Of a DNA stretch of 45,618 nt, positions 1-7,675 are shown in pieces. Each line of letters starts with the position of its first letter. The stretch's first letter is position 1. The notes under the pieces are model-generated. The model was not told where the DNA came from. It saw only the letters and a list, made by a program, of their open reading frames with translations, and did not search any database. Location of the stretch: NCBI GenBank assembly GCA_902812405.1, contig CADDZI010000016.1:1-45618 (forward strand). The letters run 5' to 3'. The position numbers were made by a program, and so were the translations under genes. Source of the DNA: a bacterium (GTDB taxonomy: Bacteria; Vulcanimicrobiota; Vulcanimicrobiia; Eremiobacterales; Eremiobacteraceae).

Positions 1-1151
1 GGACGGCGCTCAACCAGACCCTGCATTTCAAGCAGGGTGAGCTGCGCGGCGACCGATGCCGCGTCCAGTCCGGTCTGCGCGCAGACCTCATCAATCGTAC
101 ATTCTCCGGCCGCCATGATACCCAAAATGTCCGGCGCCATGTGCCTGCAGTCGCCGCCGGATGCAGAAAGCATCTTTCGCCCCGCAACCGGCAGGCTCGC
201 ATTGCCTTGGCGTGCACGCACAGGCGCTAGCGGCGTCCACCCCAGGACGGATGCGATGTCGGCCGCGCCGGTCGTCAGCATGGCGCCGTCCTTGATCAAA
301 GCATTCGTGCCTTCGCTTGTCGAGCGTCCGAGGTCCCCCGGAACCGCAAAGACCGGCCTCCCCAGCTCTGCCGCCAAACGCGCGGTAATGAGAGCGCCGC
401 TTGTCGAGCCGGCTTCCACAACGACGGTTGCGTGCGCCAAGGCTGCCACCAGACGGTTGCGCATCGGAAAATGATGCGCTCGCGCGGCCATGTCGGGCGG
501 GAACTCCGACACGATGCCGCCGCCGCTTGCCGCCAATTCGTCGGCTAAGCGCGCGTGGTAGGGCGGATAGACACTGCAGACCCCTGAGCCTAGGACAGCA
601 ATGCCGGGGATAGCGGCGGCGTTTGCGGCGCGGTGAGCGGCAGCGTCAATACCACGCGCCAGACCGGAGAGGACGCAGGCGTCGTACGCTGCACAGCCGC
701 GGGCGATGCTGGCGGCAACGGTTCTGCCGTACGACGTGGCGGCGCGGCTACCGACGATAGCGAGGCAGCGACCCGCCAGCGGTTTGAGGGAACCCCGGTA
801 GTAGATGACCGGCGGAGGGTCGCATAGGTCGCGCAAGAGAGGCGGATAGGCGGCAGCGCGGCTTGTCACAAACCGTATGCCGGGCGCTTGCGCTGTTTCC
901 AAAGCCCGCGCGGCTTCGACATCGCCGATGTCCGCCACCCTTTGCAGGGCATCTCGGCCGAGATGCTCGCAGGCCGGCCGCAGCGTCAGCCGCCCTTTAT
1001 CGACATGACTGCGGGCATATGCAACCAGCGCGCGTGCCCCACCCAGCGCCTCAAGCATCGCGACGAGCGGCCGCGGCGTCCAAACCGCAGCCGCCGCCAC
1101 AGCGAGCAGGTATCCCAGTTCTCTTTCGTCATCGTCCGGTTCATACGGCAT
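1..1151 (-). CDS. dprA: DNA processing protein DprA (Smf), 3' end outside window
   Basis: DprA binds incoming single-stranded DNA in the cytoplasm and loads RecA during natural transformation. About 383 codons are visible, reading from an ATG at 1151 towards position 1 without a stop. The Rossmann-like core is clear: a GSRAATSYGR motif, SGLARGIDAAAHRAA, SEFPP, FPMRNRLVAALA, and a GRSTSEGTNALIKDGA stretch that matches the family's nucleotide-binding loop. The last ~50 residues (ILGIMAAGECTIDEVCAQTG...) look like the C-terminal winged helix, so only a few codons should be missing. It diverges from argS with a gap of 106 bp. No good ribosome binding site precedes the ATG, so the exact start is less certain than the identity. 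Confidence 0.93.
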   Translation of the reverse strand, partial: MPYEPDDDERELGYLLAVAAAAVWTPRPLVAMLEALGGARALVAYARSHVDKGRLTLRPACEHLGRDALQRVADIGDVEAARALETAQAPGIRFVTSRAAAYPPLLRDLCDPPPVIYYRGSLKPLAGRCLAIVGSRAATSYGRTVAASIARGCAAYDACVLSGLARGIDAAAHRAANAAAIPGIAVLGSGVCSVYPPYHARLADELAASGGGIVSEFPPDMAARAHHFPMRNRLVAALAHATVVVEAGSTSGALITARLAAELGRPVFAVPGDLGRSTSEGTNALIKDGAMLTTGAADIASVLGWTPLAPVRARQGNASLPVAGRKMLSASGGDCRHMAPDILGIMAAGECTIDEVCAQTGLDAASVAAQLTLLEMQGLVERR

Positions 1152-1257
1152 GGTTGTGTGTATCACGCGTGCGACTGGCCCCGGCCATGCCTTCGAGACT
1201 TCACGCGGCCAGGGAGCCGGCGGCCACGGCGCAAACGGTAGGCTGCAAGGAGAGTTG

Positions 1258-2955
1258 ATGGAGGACCGCTATCAGGCGCTTTTGACGGCCGTGGCGCAGG
1301 CTCTTGACCAGCGGCTGCAAGGCCTGGCCCCGGCGAGCGCGGCTGCCGGGACGCATGACGGCATACCCCGGGTTGTGCTGACACCGGCTCGCGATGCCCG
1401 CCACGGCGACTTCGCGACGCCGGTCGCCCTCGCGGCCGCCAAGATCTGGAAACGCAACCCGTTGGAGATTGCGCGCGCGCTCGCGGAGGCGGGAACGCAA
1501 GGACTGCCGGAGGTGGCGCGCATTGAGGCGGCACCGCCCGGTTTCGTCAATGTGACGATGACCGGGTCCTTTTGGAGCGGCGTGGTGCGGGAGGTTCTCG
1601 AACGGGGCGAAGATTTTGGGAAGTCCACCGCGCTGGCCTCGCTCGGGCCCGTGCTCGTCGAGTTCGTGTCGGCCAACCCAACCGGCCCGCTCGTCGTCGT
1701 GCAGGGGCGATCGAGTGCGCTGGGCTCGTCGCTCGTCGCCATGTTGCGCTTTGCCGGTGCCGAGGCCGCATCCGAAACGTACGTCAACGACGCCGGCGCT
1801 CAGCTGGACCGCTTGGCCGATTCACTCTTTGCGCGCTACGCGACGCTGCTCGGCCGCCCGACGCCCGTACCCGAGGACGGCTACCCCGGCGAGTACCTGG
1901 TCGATGTCGCGCGAGCACTTATCCAGCGCGACGGCGAGCGCTGGCTGGACGCCGACGCAAACGAGCGCCGGAGAGCTTTGGGCCGCTTTGCCCGCGATCT
2001 CATCGTCGAGCAGCAGCGGCAGGATCTCGAACGCTTCCGCGTCCGCTTCGATACCTGGGTCTCGGAAGCGACGCTCCACGAAAGCGGCGCCATTGCACGC
2101 ACGCTCGAGCAGCTGCGCGCCTCGGGACACGTCTACGAGCAGGACGGCGCGCTGTGGTTACGCGCGACAGCGTTCGGCGATGAAAAGGACAGGGTCCTCG
2201 TGCGCAGCGACGGCCGCCCGACGTACCTGGCGGCGGACGCGGCCTACCATGCGGATAAACTACGCCGCGGCTATCGTTACCTGATCGATATCTTGGGGCC
2301 CGATCACCACGGCTATATCGCGCGACTCAATGCGCTCGTCGCGGCTCTGGGTCACCCCGGGGCGCTGGAGGTGCTCATCGCGCAGCACGTGACCCTCAAG
2401 CGCGGCGAGGAGAAAGTCTCCATGAGCAAGCGGGCCGGCGAACTCGTCACGCTGCGCGAAGTCATCGAACAGGTGGGCGTCGACGCGGCACGGTTTTACT
2501 TCATCAATCGGTCGCCCGAGTCGCACCTGGTGTTCGACCTGGCCCTTGCGGTTGAGCAGTCGGCCAACAATCCCGTGTACTACGTGCAGTACGGGCACGC
2601 ACGCATCGCGTCCATCCTGCGCAAGGCGGCCGCCAGTCATGGCAGCCTCTTGGAGCGGGCGCAGGCGGGCCGGGATGTCGAGAGGCTCGGTCATGCGCGC
2701 GAAATCGCTCTCATTCGCCGGTTGGCAGACTTCGGCCGGACCGTCGCCTCTGCCGCGCAAGCCCGGGCTCCCCATCGAGTGGCCGAGTACGCCCTCGACC
2801 TGGCGGCGGGTTTCCACACCTTCTATACCGACTGCGTCGTCTTGGGGGAGGATGAGGGTCTGAGCAGCGCTCGGCTATCGCTGTGCTTGGCAACCAAGAC
2901 GGTTTTGGCGTCGGCCTTGGGCTTGCTGGGCGTCACCGCCCCAGAGCATATGTAG
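1258..2955 (+). CDS. argS: Arginyl-tRNA synthetase
   Basis: Class I synthetase that charges tRNA-Arg; 565 aa, normal for the family. The frame is open from 1150, but the ATG at 1258 is preceded by AAGGAGAG and is the credible start. The N-terminal Add1-like domain is followed by the catalytic domain (VEFVSANPTGPL at about 134-145), a YVNDAGAQ motif, the KMSKS-type loop MSKRAG at 389-394, and a C-terminal anticodon-binding domain (PVYYVQYGHARI). The HIGH signature, normally HxGH after NPTGPL, reads VVVQ here, so both histidines are missing; see findings. The stop codon lies inside a 13-bp tandem duplication that runs into a palindromic-repeat cluster. Confidence 0.95.
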   Translation: MEDRYQALLTAVAQALDQRLQGLAPASAAAGTHDGIPRVVLTPARDARHGDFATPVALAAAKIWKRNPLEIARALAEAGTQGLPEVARIEAAPPGFVNVTMTGSFWSGVVREVLERGEDFGKSTALASLGPVLVEFVSANPTGPLVVVQGRSSALGSSLVAMLRFAGAEAASETYVNDAGAQLDRLADSLFARYATLLGRPTPVPEDGYPGEYLVDVARALIQRDGERWLDADANERRRALGRFARDLIVEQQRQDLERFRVRFDTWVSEATLHESGAIARTLEQLRASGHVYEQDGALWLRATAFGDEKDRVLVRSDGRPTYLAADAAYHADKLRRGYRYLIDILGPDHHGYIARLNALVAALGHPGALEVLIAQHVTLKRGEEKVSMSKRAGELVTLREVIEQVGVDAARFYFINRSPESHLVFDLALAVEQSANNPVYYVQYGHARIASILRKAAASHGSLLERAQAGRDVERLGHAREIALIRRLADFGRTVASAAQARAPHRVAEYALDLAAGFHTFYTDCVVLGEDEGLSSARLSLCLATKTVLASALGLLGVTAPEHM

Positions 2956-2970
2956 ATAGCATATGTAGAT
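2945..2970. repeat. 13-bp perfect tandem duplication spanning the argS stop codon
   Basis: AGCATATGTAGAT occurs twice in direct succession (2945-2957 and 2958-2970). The first copy contains the TAG stop of argS; the second repeats it just downstream. Confidence 0.9.
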
Positions 2971-3251
2971 GGAGCCGCTGCGCTCGCGCAGCCGACAGAG
3001 CGTGACCCCTTGGGACGGTCTACGCGGACGGGTTCTCTCGGTCGCCAAAGCGCGACCGCTACCTACGGACCCGGAAAGAAGGTCTGTAGCAGTCGGCCTT
3101 GGCCAACCGACGGAACGTCGCGCCTTGGGTTGCGTCCGCCCAGAGGCTACGTTCTCTCGGTCGCGCAAGCGCAAGCGCTACGGCATGGGGGTCGCGCAAG
3201 CGCGAGCGCTACGGGTCTTCCGGGTTGGCCGCACCGGCGCGCGACCGCTAC
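2964..3251. repeat. Cluster of palindromic intergenic elements (REP-like), about six copies
   Basis: This fills the 350-bp gene-free stretch between argS and the GNAT gene. Copies are recognisable at about 2964-3005, 3032-3062, 3086-3118 (opposite orientation, GGCC-type stem), 3151-3181, 3189-3212, plus a half element at 3238-3251. The shared layout is GTTCTCTCGG, then a self-complementary stem such as GGTCGCGC-AA-GCGCGACC, then GCTAC. Several copies here are degenerate, and weak open frames through them are by-products of the repeats. Nothing else is visible in this stretch. Confidence 0.85.
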
Positions 3252-3308
3252 GGAACCAGCACGTACCTCCCCGTCGCGGGCCGGCGGACATCCGCGGCGG
3301 GCTGCAGA

Positions 3309-3809
3309 ATGCCAGCGCGGATGGCACTGACCGTACGACGTGCGTGCGACGATGATAAGGCCTTCATTGAGTCGTTGGGGCTGGCGACCGCACTGGAGAC
3401 AGTCTCGTCGCTGCGCGACATGACGGAGAGCGCGGCCCGGCAGGCTTTTCGGCGGCTGCTAACCTTTTGCCGGGAGCGCGCCGGCACTGTTACCTTCCTG
3501 GCTGAAGACGAGGGACGGCCGGTGGGCTTTGTCATTCTGCTCACCGATTTGCCGGATGACGTTACCCAAACCGCGCAGGCGTTTATCGCCTACATTGCGG
3601 TGCTGAAGGAACACCGCGGTCGTGGGGTCGGCCGGATGCTCTTGCGCACCGTGGTCGAGGAGAGCCGGCGGCACAACTTGCCGCACATCGCCCTGATGGT
3701 GAGCGCCGACAACCCTCGCGCGCGCCGACTCTACGAAAGCGAGGGCTTTGTTGCCGAACGCGTCCTCATGACGCGCCGCGTGCCCGCCGCGGGAACATCA
3801 CGGACGTGA
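3309..3809 (+). CDS. GNAT family N-acetyltransferase
   Basis: A single-domain GCN5-related acetyltransferase, 166 aa if started at the ATG at 3309 (a second in-frame ATG at 3321 would give 162 aa). Neither start has a clear Shine-Dalgarno. The frame stays open upstream, but only through palindromic repeats, so I exclude that part. The acetyl-CoA loop is seen as HRGRGVGRMLL, preceded by the beta-4 strand AFIAYIAVLKE and followed by NPRARRLYESEGF, the usual C-terminal GNAT motif. The substrate cannot be told from sequence; the SADNPRAR...YESEGF tail resembles RimI-like protein acetyltransferases only in a general way. It overlaps the next gene by four bases (GTGA). Confidence 0.88.
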   Translation: MPARMALTVRRACDDDKAFIESLGLATALETVSSLRDMTESAARQAFRRLLTFCRERAGTVTFLAEDEGRPVGFVILLTDLPDDVTQTAQAFIAYIAVLKEHRGRGVGRMLLRTVVEESRRHNLPHIALMVSADNPRARRLYESEGFVAERVLMTRRVPAAGTSRT

Positions 3810-4900
3810 GCCCGGCACCGATGCCTGCCTGGCGCAGCTTCGCACGCCCGGCCATCATTGTCGTCGGGTTGGTGCTGGCGGCCTACGTTCTCAGCCGTAT
3901 TCCCCTGACGATCGAGGTCTTTGCCATCGCCACCCTCATCGCGTACGGCGTCAACCCGCTCATTCGGGTGCTCTCGACGAGAGTGCCGCGTCCGGCAGCC
4001 ATTGCACTCGTCTATGGGGGGTTCGTCCTCGCTCTCCTGGTTTTGGCGATCATCGTCATCCCAACGACGGTCGAGCAGGTACAGTCTCTTTTTGCGAATA
4101 GCGGCACCTACCTGAGCGCAACCGAAGCGTTCATCGATCGTGAACAAGCGTGGTTGAACCACCGCTTCGGTGGTCACGTCCTTGCACCCCAACTGAGCAA
4201 ACTCGAGAGCAGCTTGCTCAATCAGATGTCGTCGGCCGTCCAGAGCGGCGTCTCACGGCTTGGGGCAGCCGTCGTATCCGCAGCCACCGCCGTCGTGGTC
4301 GGCCTGACCGCTATTCTCCTGTCCTACTATTTCTTAGTCAATGCCCACTACATCCGCCGCTCGTTTCTGAGCCTGTTCCCTCCGTCGGGGCAAACTCGCG
4401 CCGAGCTGTTTCTGCAGGAAATCCAGCGCGTCTTCAGCGGCTTCGTGGGCGGTCAAATCATCTTGTGTGCGTTCTGCGGCATTCTCACGTTCATCGGCCT
4501 CCTGATCATTCACTCGCAGTTCGCAGTACTGCTGGCGGTGGTCACGGGCGTTTTGTATGCCATCCCCTACCTCGGGGTCGCAGCTGCCTTGCTCTTGGGT
4601 GCACTTCTTGGCTTGCTGCAAGGCTGGCCGACCGCCCTGTGGACGGTCATTATCATTTTCGTCGTGACCCGCATCGCCGATACGTTTTTGGTGCCCAAGG
4701 TGATGGCCGAAAGCGTCGGTGTCTCGCCCATGGCGATCATCTTTGCCGTGTTTGCGGGGGGGGAACTCTTTGGCCTATGGGGCCTCGTGCTTGCCATCCC
4801 TGTCGCTGCGCTGTGCAAGAGCCTGTGGGTGGTCTGGGGATACCCGTGGCTCACCGGCAAGGACCCGCCTCCCGAAGCGTCTGCCCAGGGACAGGGGTAG
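3806..4900 (+). CDS. AI-2E transporter/PerM (UPF0118) family membrane protein
   Basis: Predicted polytopic inner-membrane protein, 364 aa, the typical length of this family. Start is GTG at 3806, overlapping the GNAT stop (GTGA), which implies translational coupling. Hydrophobic segments lie at about 11-30, 32-48, 66-90, 150-178, 212-240, 240-270, 280-300 and 305-345, with the soluble loop at about 91-150 that is normal for the family. The C-terminal region with IPYLGVAAALLLGALLGL and a later P-x-VMAESVGVSPM segment is diagnostic. Family members have been linked to autoinducer-2 export, permeation and Na+/H+ antiport, so the substrate here is unknown. The TAG stop directly abuts a palindromic element. 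Confidence 0.88.
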   Translation: MSPAPMPAWRSFARPAIIVVGLVLAAYVLSRIPLTIEVFAIATLIAYGVNPLIRVLSTRVPRPAAIALVYGGFVLALLVLAIIVIPTTVEQVQSLFANSGTYLSATEAFIDREQAWLNHRFGGHVLAPQLSKLESSLLNQMSSAVQSGVSRLGAAVVSAATAVVVGLTAILLSYYFLVNAHYIRRSFLSLFPPSGQTRAELFLQEIQRVFSGFVGGQIILCAFCGILTFIGLLIIHSQFAVLLAVVTGVLYAIPYLGVAAALLLGALLGLLQGWPTALWTVIIIFVVTRIADTFLVPKVMAESVGVSPMAIIFAVFAGGELFGLWGLVLAIPVAALCKSLWVVWGYPWLTGKDPPPEASAQGQG

Positions 4901-4990
4901 GTTCTGTCGGTCGCGCAAGCGCGACCGCTACCGAAAACGCCACCAGCGGCACGTTCTGTCGGTCGCGCAAGCGCGACCGCTACCGAAAAC
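4901..4990. repeat. Two identical 38-bp palindromic elements
   Basis: The same 38-bp unit occurs at 4901-4938 and 4953-4990, separated by 14 bp. Each has the GTTCTGTCGG lead, the stem GGTCGCGC-AA-GCGCGACC, GCTAC and then CGAAAAC. They lie between convergent genes (membrane protein and GGDEF protein) and could form strong hairpins in both transcripts, possibly acting as bidirectional 3'-end structures. Confidence 0.92.
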
Positions 4991-5002
4991 AAAGCGCGAC
5001 TT

Positions 5003-6487
5003 TTAAGGTGCTGTGACGGGTACCCCAGAGTCGGACGCAATCGTGCGGTTGCGCCCCGTTCTCTTTGCCGCCAGCAGCCTGCGGTCGGCCAACCCGATTA
5101 ACTGGCCCGGGGTGTGGATATTGTCTTTTAGGTGGGCCACTCCGCACGAGATGGTCACGCCGAGCTGCACGCCGGCAGCGGTCACGAACGACATCTCCTG
5201 CACGGCTCGACGGACTCGCTCCGCCACCTGATATGCGTCGCGTTCGTTCGCCCCGGGCAAAATAAGGGCAAATTCTTCGCCTCCGAAGCGGGTGACGACG
5301 TCAATGTCACGGACGGAGGAGGCGATGACCTTAGCCACCGCCTGGAGTAGGCGATCCCCCTCCAGGTGTCCGTAGCGGTCGTTAACGGTCTTGAAGTGAT
5401 CGAGGTCCGCGATAATGGCCGACACGTTGGTGCCCATGCGCCGCGCTCGTTTGACCTCGTCGGCCAGCCGTCGGTCGAGGTAGCGACGATTGAGGACCCC
5501 GGTCAGCGCATCGGTCATGCCCAGCGTGATGCTGCGGCTATACAAAGTCGCGTTGGCCAGGCTGCGCCCCGCCAACTCTGCCAGCTGGGTCAAAGTTCGC
5601 ACGTCATCGCCCGTGAGGCCGCTCTCCTCAGCATCCGTGATGACGATGCAGCCATACGCCGGCTCAGGCGGCTGGGAGACCATGGGGATGATGATCCGCG
5701 TACCCCGATCGCCGTTGGCCTCCCCCTGCAGTGTCTCCGCATCCGCCACGATGACCTCGCCGCGTTGCACGCACTGCCGCAGCCGCGCTCGGTAGCGAAA
5801 CATGAATTGTTCCGCCTCGAGCGGCTCGACCCCGTGGCCGGCGTGGAAAAGAAATGCGTCGCCATCGGCAAGGGCGACGAAGCAGCGACGAACCTTAAAG
5901 CGCGACGTGTGCACGATGGCGTTGACGACCGTTTGGCCGAGCGTGGACAAGTCGATGGAACTTGCCAGCAGCAGGCTCGCCTCGTACAGGAACGAGAGCT
6001 CCAGATTCTTGCGCTGCAACAGCGCGTTGGCAGCCTCCAGGCTGGCGATCCGTGCGTGCAGCGTATGGAGGTGTGCCTGGGCCTCACCAACCGGAGCGCC
6101 CACGGGCCGCACGGACCTCACCCCGGGAGCGTCCGGGGTCAGGAGCTGAGCCGGCGGTATTGTAGTCGAACGCACCGCGGCACCCCCGGCCAAATCCTCA
6201 AGTTCCCGGGTGAAGTACGATGCCAGCCGCTCGATGACGTCCAGAAATTGATCCGCGACGTGGGATGCGTACACGGGGGGGTTCCCCTCGCCTGTGGTCT
6301 TGCGATCCAAGACTCCGAGGGCGACGAGATGGTCCAGCACGGGTTGGATGCTGGAGAGTGCCAAGCCGAGATCGCGGGCGATGCGGTCGGCCTGGGCTGT
6401 GCGAAGCGGATCCGAGGAAAAGTAGTGCACGACGGCGGCCGCCGAGCGGTCGGGCGCGGGACCACCGGCGGGTCGCGTTCCGTTCAT
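5003..6487 (-). CDS. Winged-helix / GAF / GGDEF diguanylate cyclase
   Basis: Likely cytoplasmic diguanylate cyclase making c-di-GMP from two GTP. From the ATG at 6487 it has 494 aa; in-frame ATG (6499) and TTG (6526) codons lie upstream. Domains: a winged-helix region at about 15-85 (AQADRIARDLGLALSSIQPVLDHLVALGVLDR), a coiled coil at about 135-165, a GAF-like sensor at about 165-315, and GGDEF at about 325-485. The active-site loop is GGEEF (402-406), with DADLDHF-like metal-binding residues (DLDHF, 361-365) and an intact inhibitory RxxD site (RDID, 393-396). Catalytic activity with product feedback is therefore expected. The DNA-binding-type N-terminus on a cyclase is unusual; see findings. 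Confidence 0.9.
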   Translation of the reverse strand: MNGTRPAGGPAPDRSAAAVVHYFSSDPLRTAQADRIARDLGLALSSIQPVLDHLVALGVLDRKTTGEGNPPVYASHVADQFLDVIERLASYFTRELEDLAGGAAVRSTTIPPAQLLTPDAPGVRSVRPVGAPVGEAQAHLHTLHARIASLEAANALLQRKNLELSFLYEASLLLASSIDLSTLGQTVVNAIVHTSRFKVRRCFVALADGDAFLFHAGHGVEPLEAEQFMFRYRARLRQCVQRGEVIVADAETLQGEANGDRGTRIIIPMVSQPPEPAYGCIVITDAEESGLTGDDVRTLTQLAELAGRSLANATLYSRSITLGMTDALTGVLNRRYLDRRLADEVKRARRMGTNVSAIIADLDHFKTVNDRYGHLEGDRLLQAVAKVIASSVRDIDVVTRFGGEEFALILPGANERDAYQVAERVRRAVQEMSFVTAAGVQLGVTISCGVAHLKDNIHTPGQLIGLADRRLLAAKRTGRNRTIASDSGVPVTAP

Positions 6488-6735
6488 CACTGCGCACATT
6501 ATATGCCACACAGGCGGCGGGACCAATCAGCGCCAGGCAGTCGTGACCGCGCGCACAGGCGGGCGCGTGCACTCCTCGGACCGGACCCCAGGTCGCGCTG
6601 CTCTCGCCGGTGGAACGACAGCAGGTCAGCTGCGCTCGGCTGCCACAACGATCGGCGCCGGCAAAGCAGGCGCTCGCTGCACTCGACCGGCACGCACAGA
6701 CACGGGCGCTGGAGCAAAAGCCGTGACGAAAGAAG

Positions 6736-7560
6736 CTAAGAAACGCTGACCGGTTCGGAGCGATACCCCAAGCGAGCCGAGAGTTTCATCACACACTCCA
6801 TCACTTCGGGGATCACCGCATTCATCTGACGATCGTTGAGACGCGTGACGGGTCCCGAGACGGACAGACTGGCAATGACTTGTCCAGATTGGTCCCGCAC
6901 CGGGGCCGCCACGCAGCGCACGCCTTCCTCATGCTCTTCGTCGTCGATCGCGTAGCCGCGTTGGCGAATGCGTTCCAGCTCTTCACGGAAAGCCTCGAAA
7001 TCCACGATCGTGCGGGGTGTGCGGCGGGCCAAACCGTACCGTCGCACGATGCCTTCGACGACGTCCGGAGAGGCAAATGCCAGCATGACCTTGCCGCTGC
7101 CCGTGGAGTGAGCCGGTAAGCGGTTGCCGATTTGGGTGAACATCCGCAAGATGCGGGTGGACTGCGCCTGGTCGATGTAGACAACCTCGCCGTCGTCGAG
7201 CACCGCCAGGTTGGCGCTCTCCCCGCAATGTTGCACGAGACGCTGAAGGAAAGGTCGCGCTTCGAGCCTCAGGGTGAAGCGCTGTCGCATGTCGGACCCC
7301 ATCTGCAGAGCGCGGAAACCCAGCGAGTACTTGCGATTCTGGCGGTTCTGCTTGACGTAGCCACGTTGGATGAGCGTGCCCAGCAGCCGGTGCACGGTGG
7401 CCAGAGGGAGTGAAACAGCCTGGCTGATCTCGACCAGTCCGACTTCCGAACCCAGTTCGACCAGCGCCTCGAGGATATCCAGCGTCCGCTCGACGGATTG
7501 GACGCCGCCGCGCCCTCGCCGCGCACCGCCGGCTCCGTTGTGCTCTCTTCCTGTGGCCAT
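6736..7560 (-). CDS. IclR family transcriptional regulator
   Basis: 274 aa, the standard IclR layout. A basic, Gly/Arg-rich N-terminal tail is followed by the winged helix at about 20-80 (SVERTLDILEALVELGSEVGLVEIS...ATVHRLLGTLIQRGYV), then the effector-binding domain with AHSTGSGKVMLAF and EEGVRCVAAPVRDQSGQVIASLSVSGP, both hallmarks of the family. Such proteins usually control catabolic genes for aromatic or small organic acids. No obvious target operon sits beside it; the closest genes are a GGDEF protein downstream and an M48 protease upstream on the same strand. It has its own strong sigma-70-type promoter. Effector and targets are unknown. Confidence 0.95.
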   Translation of the reverse strand: MATGREHNGAGGARRGRGGVQSVERTLDILEALVELGSEVGLVEISQAVSLPLATVHRLLGTLIQRGYVKQNRQNRKYSLGFRALQMGSDMRQRFTLRLEARPFLQRLVQHCGESANLAVLDDGEVVYIDQAQSTRILRMFTQIGNRLPAHSTGSGKVMLAFASPDVVEGIVRRYGLARRTPRTIVDFEAFREELERIRQRGYAIDDEEHEEGVRCVAAPVRDQSGQVIASLSVSGPVTRLNDRQMNAVIPEVMECVMKLSARLGYRSEPVSVS

Positions 7561-7605
7561 CGAGAGTCTAAAGCCCTCAGAAATCGGCTTCTGGTGTGTG
7601 GGAAA

Positions 7606-7634
7606 ATCCTAGCACCGAGTACCACGGCTGTCAA
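7606..7634 (-). promoter_or_regulatory. Sigma-70-type promoter of the IclR gene
   Basis: On the minus strand TTGACA (7634-7629) and TAGGAT (7611-7606) are separated by 17 bp. Transcription should begin near 7599, giving a leader of about 40 nt before the ATG at 7560. Confidence 0.75.
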
Positions 7635-7675
7635 GCGCAGCTGGGACTTCCCGCGGTGCGGGGGTCTGCTGCGGG

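Noticed and set aside
2964-3251. Possible CRISPR array in the repeat cluster after argS
   Set aside because: Copies vary in sequence and orientation, spacers have no fixed length, and identical elements are scattered over the whole window; no cas genes.
3099-3308. N-terminal extension of the GNAT protein
   Set aside because: The upstream codons are translated palindromic repeats; the GNAT domain begins only after 3309.
6543-6749. A 68-codon plus-strand ORF ending in KEAKKR between the GGDEF and IclR genes
   Set aside because: It overlaps the end of the IclR gene, its composition is typical of shadow frames in GC-rich DNA, and there is no Shine-Dalgarno.
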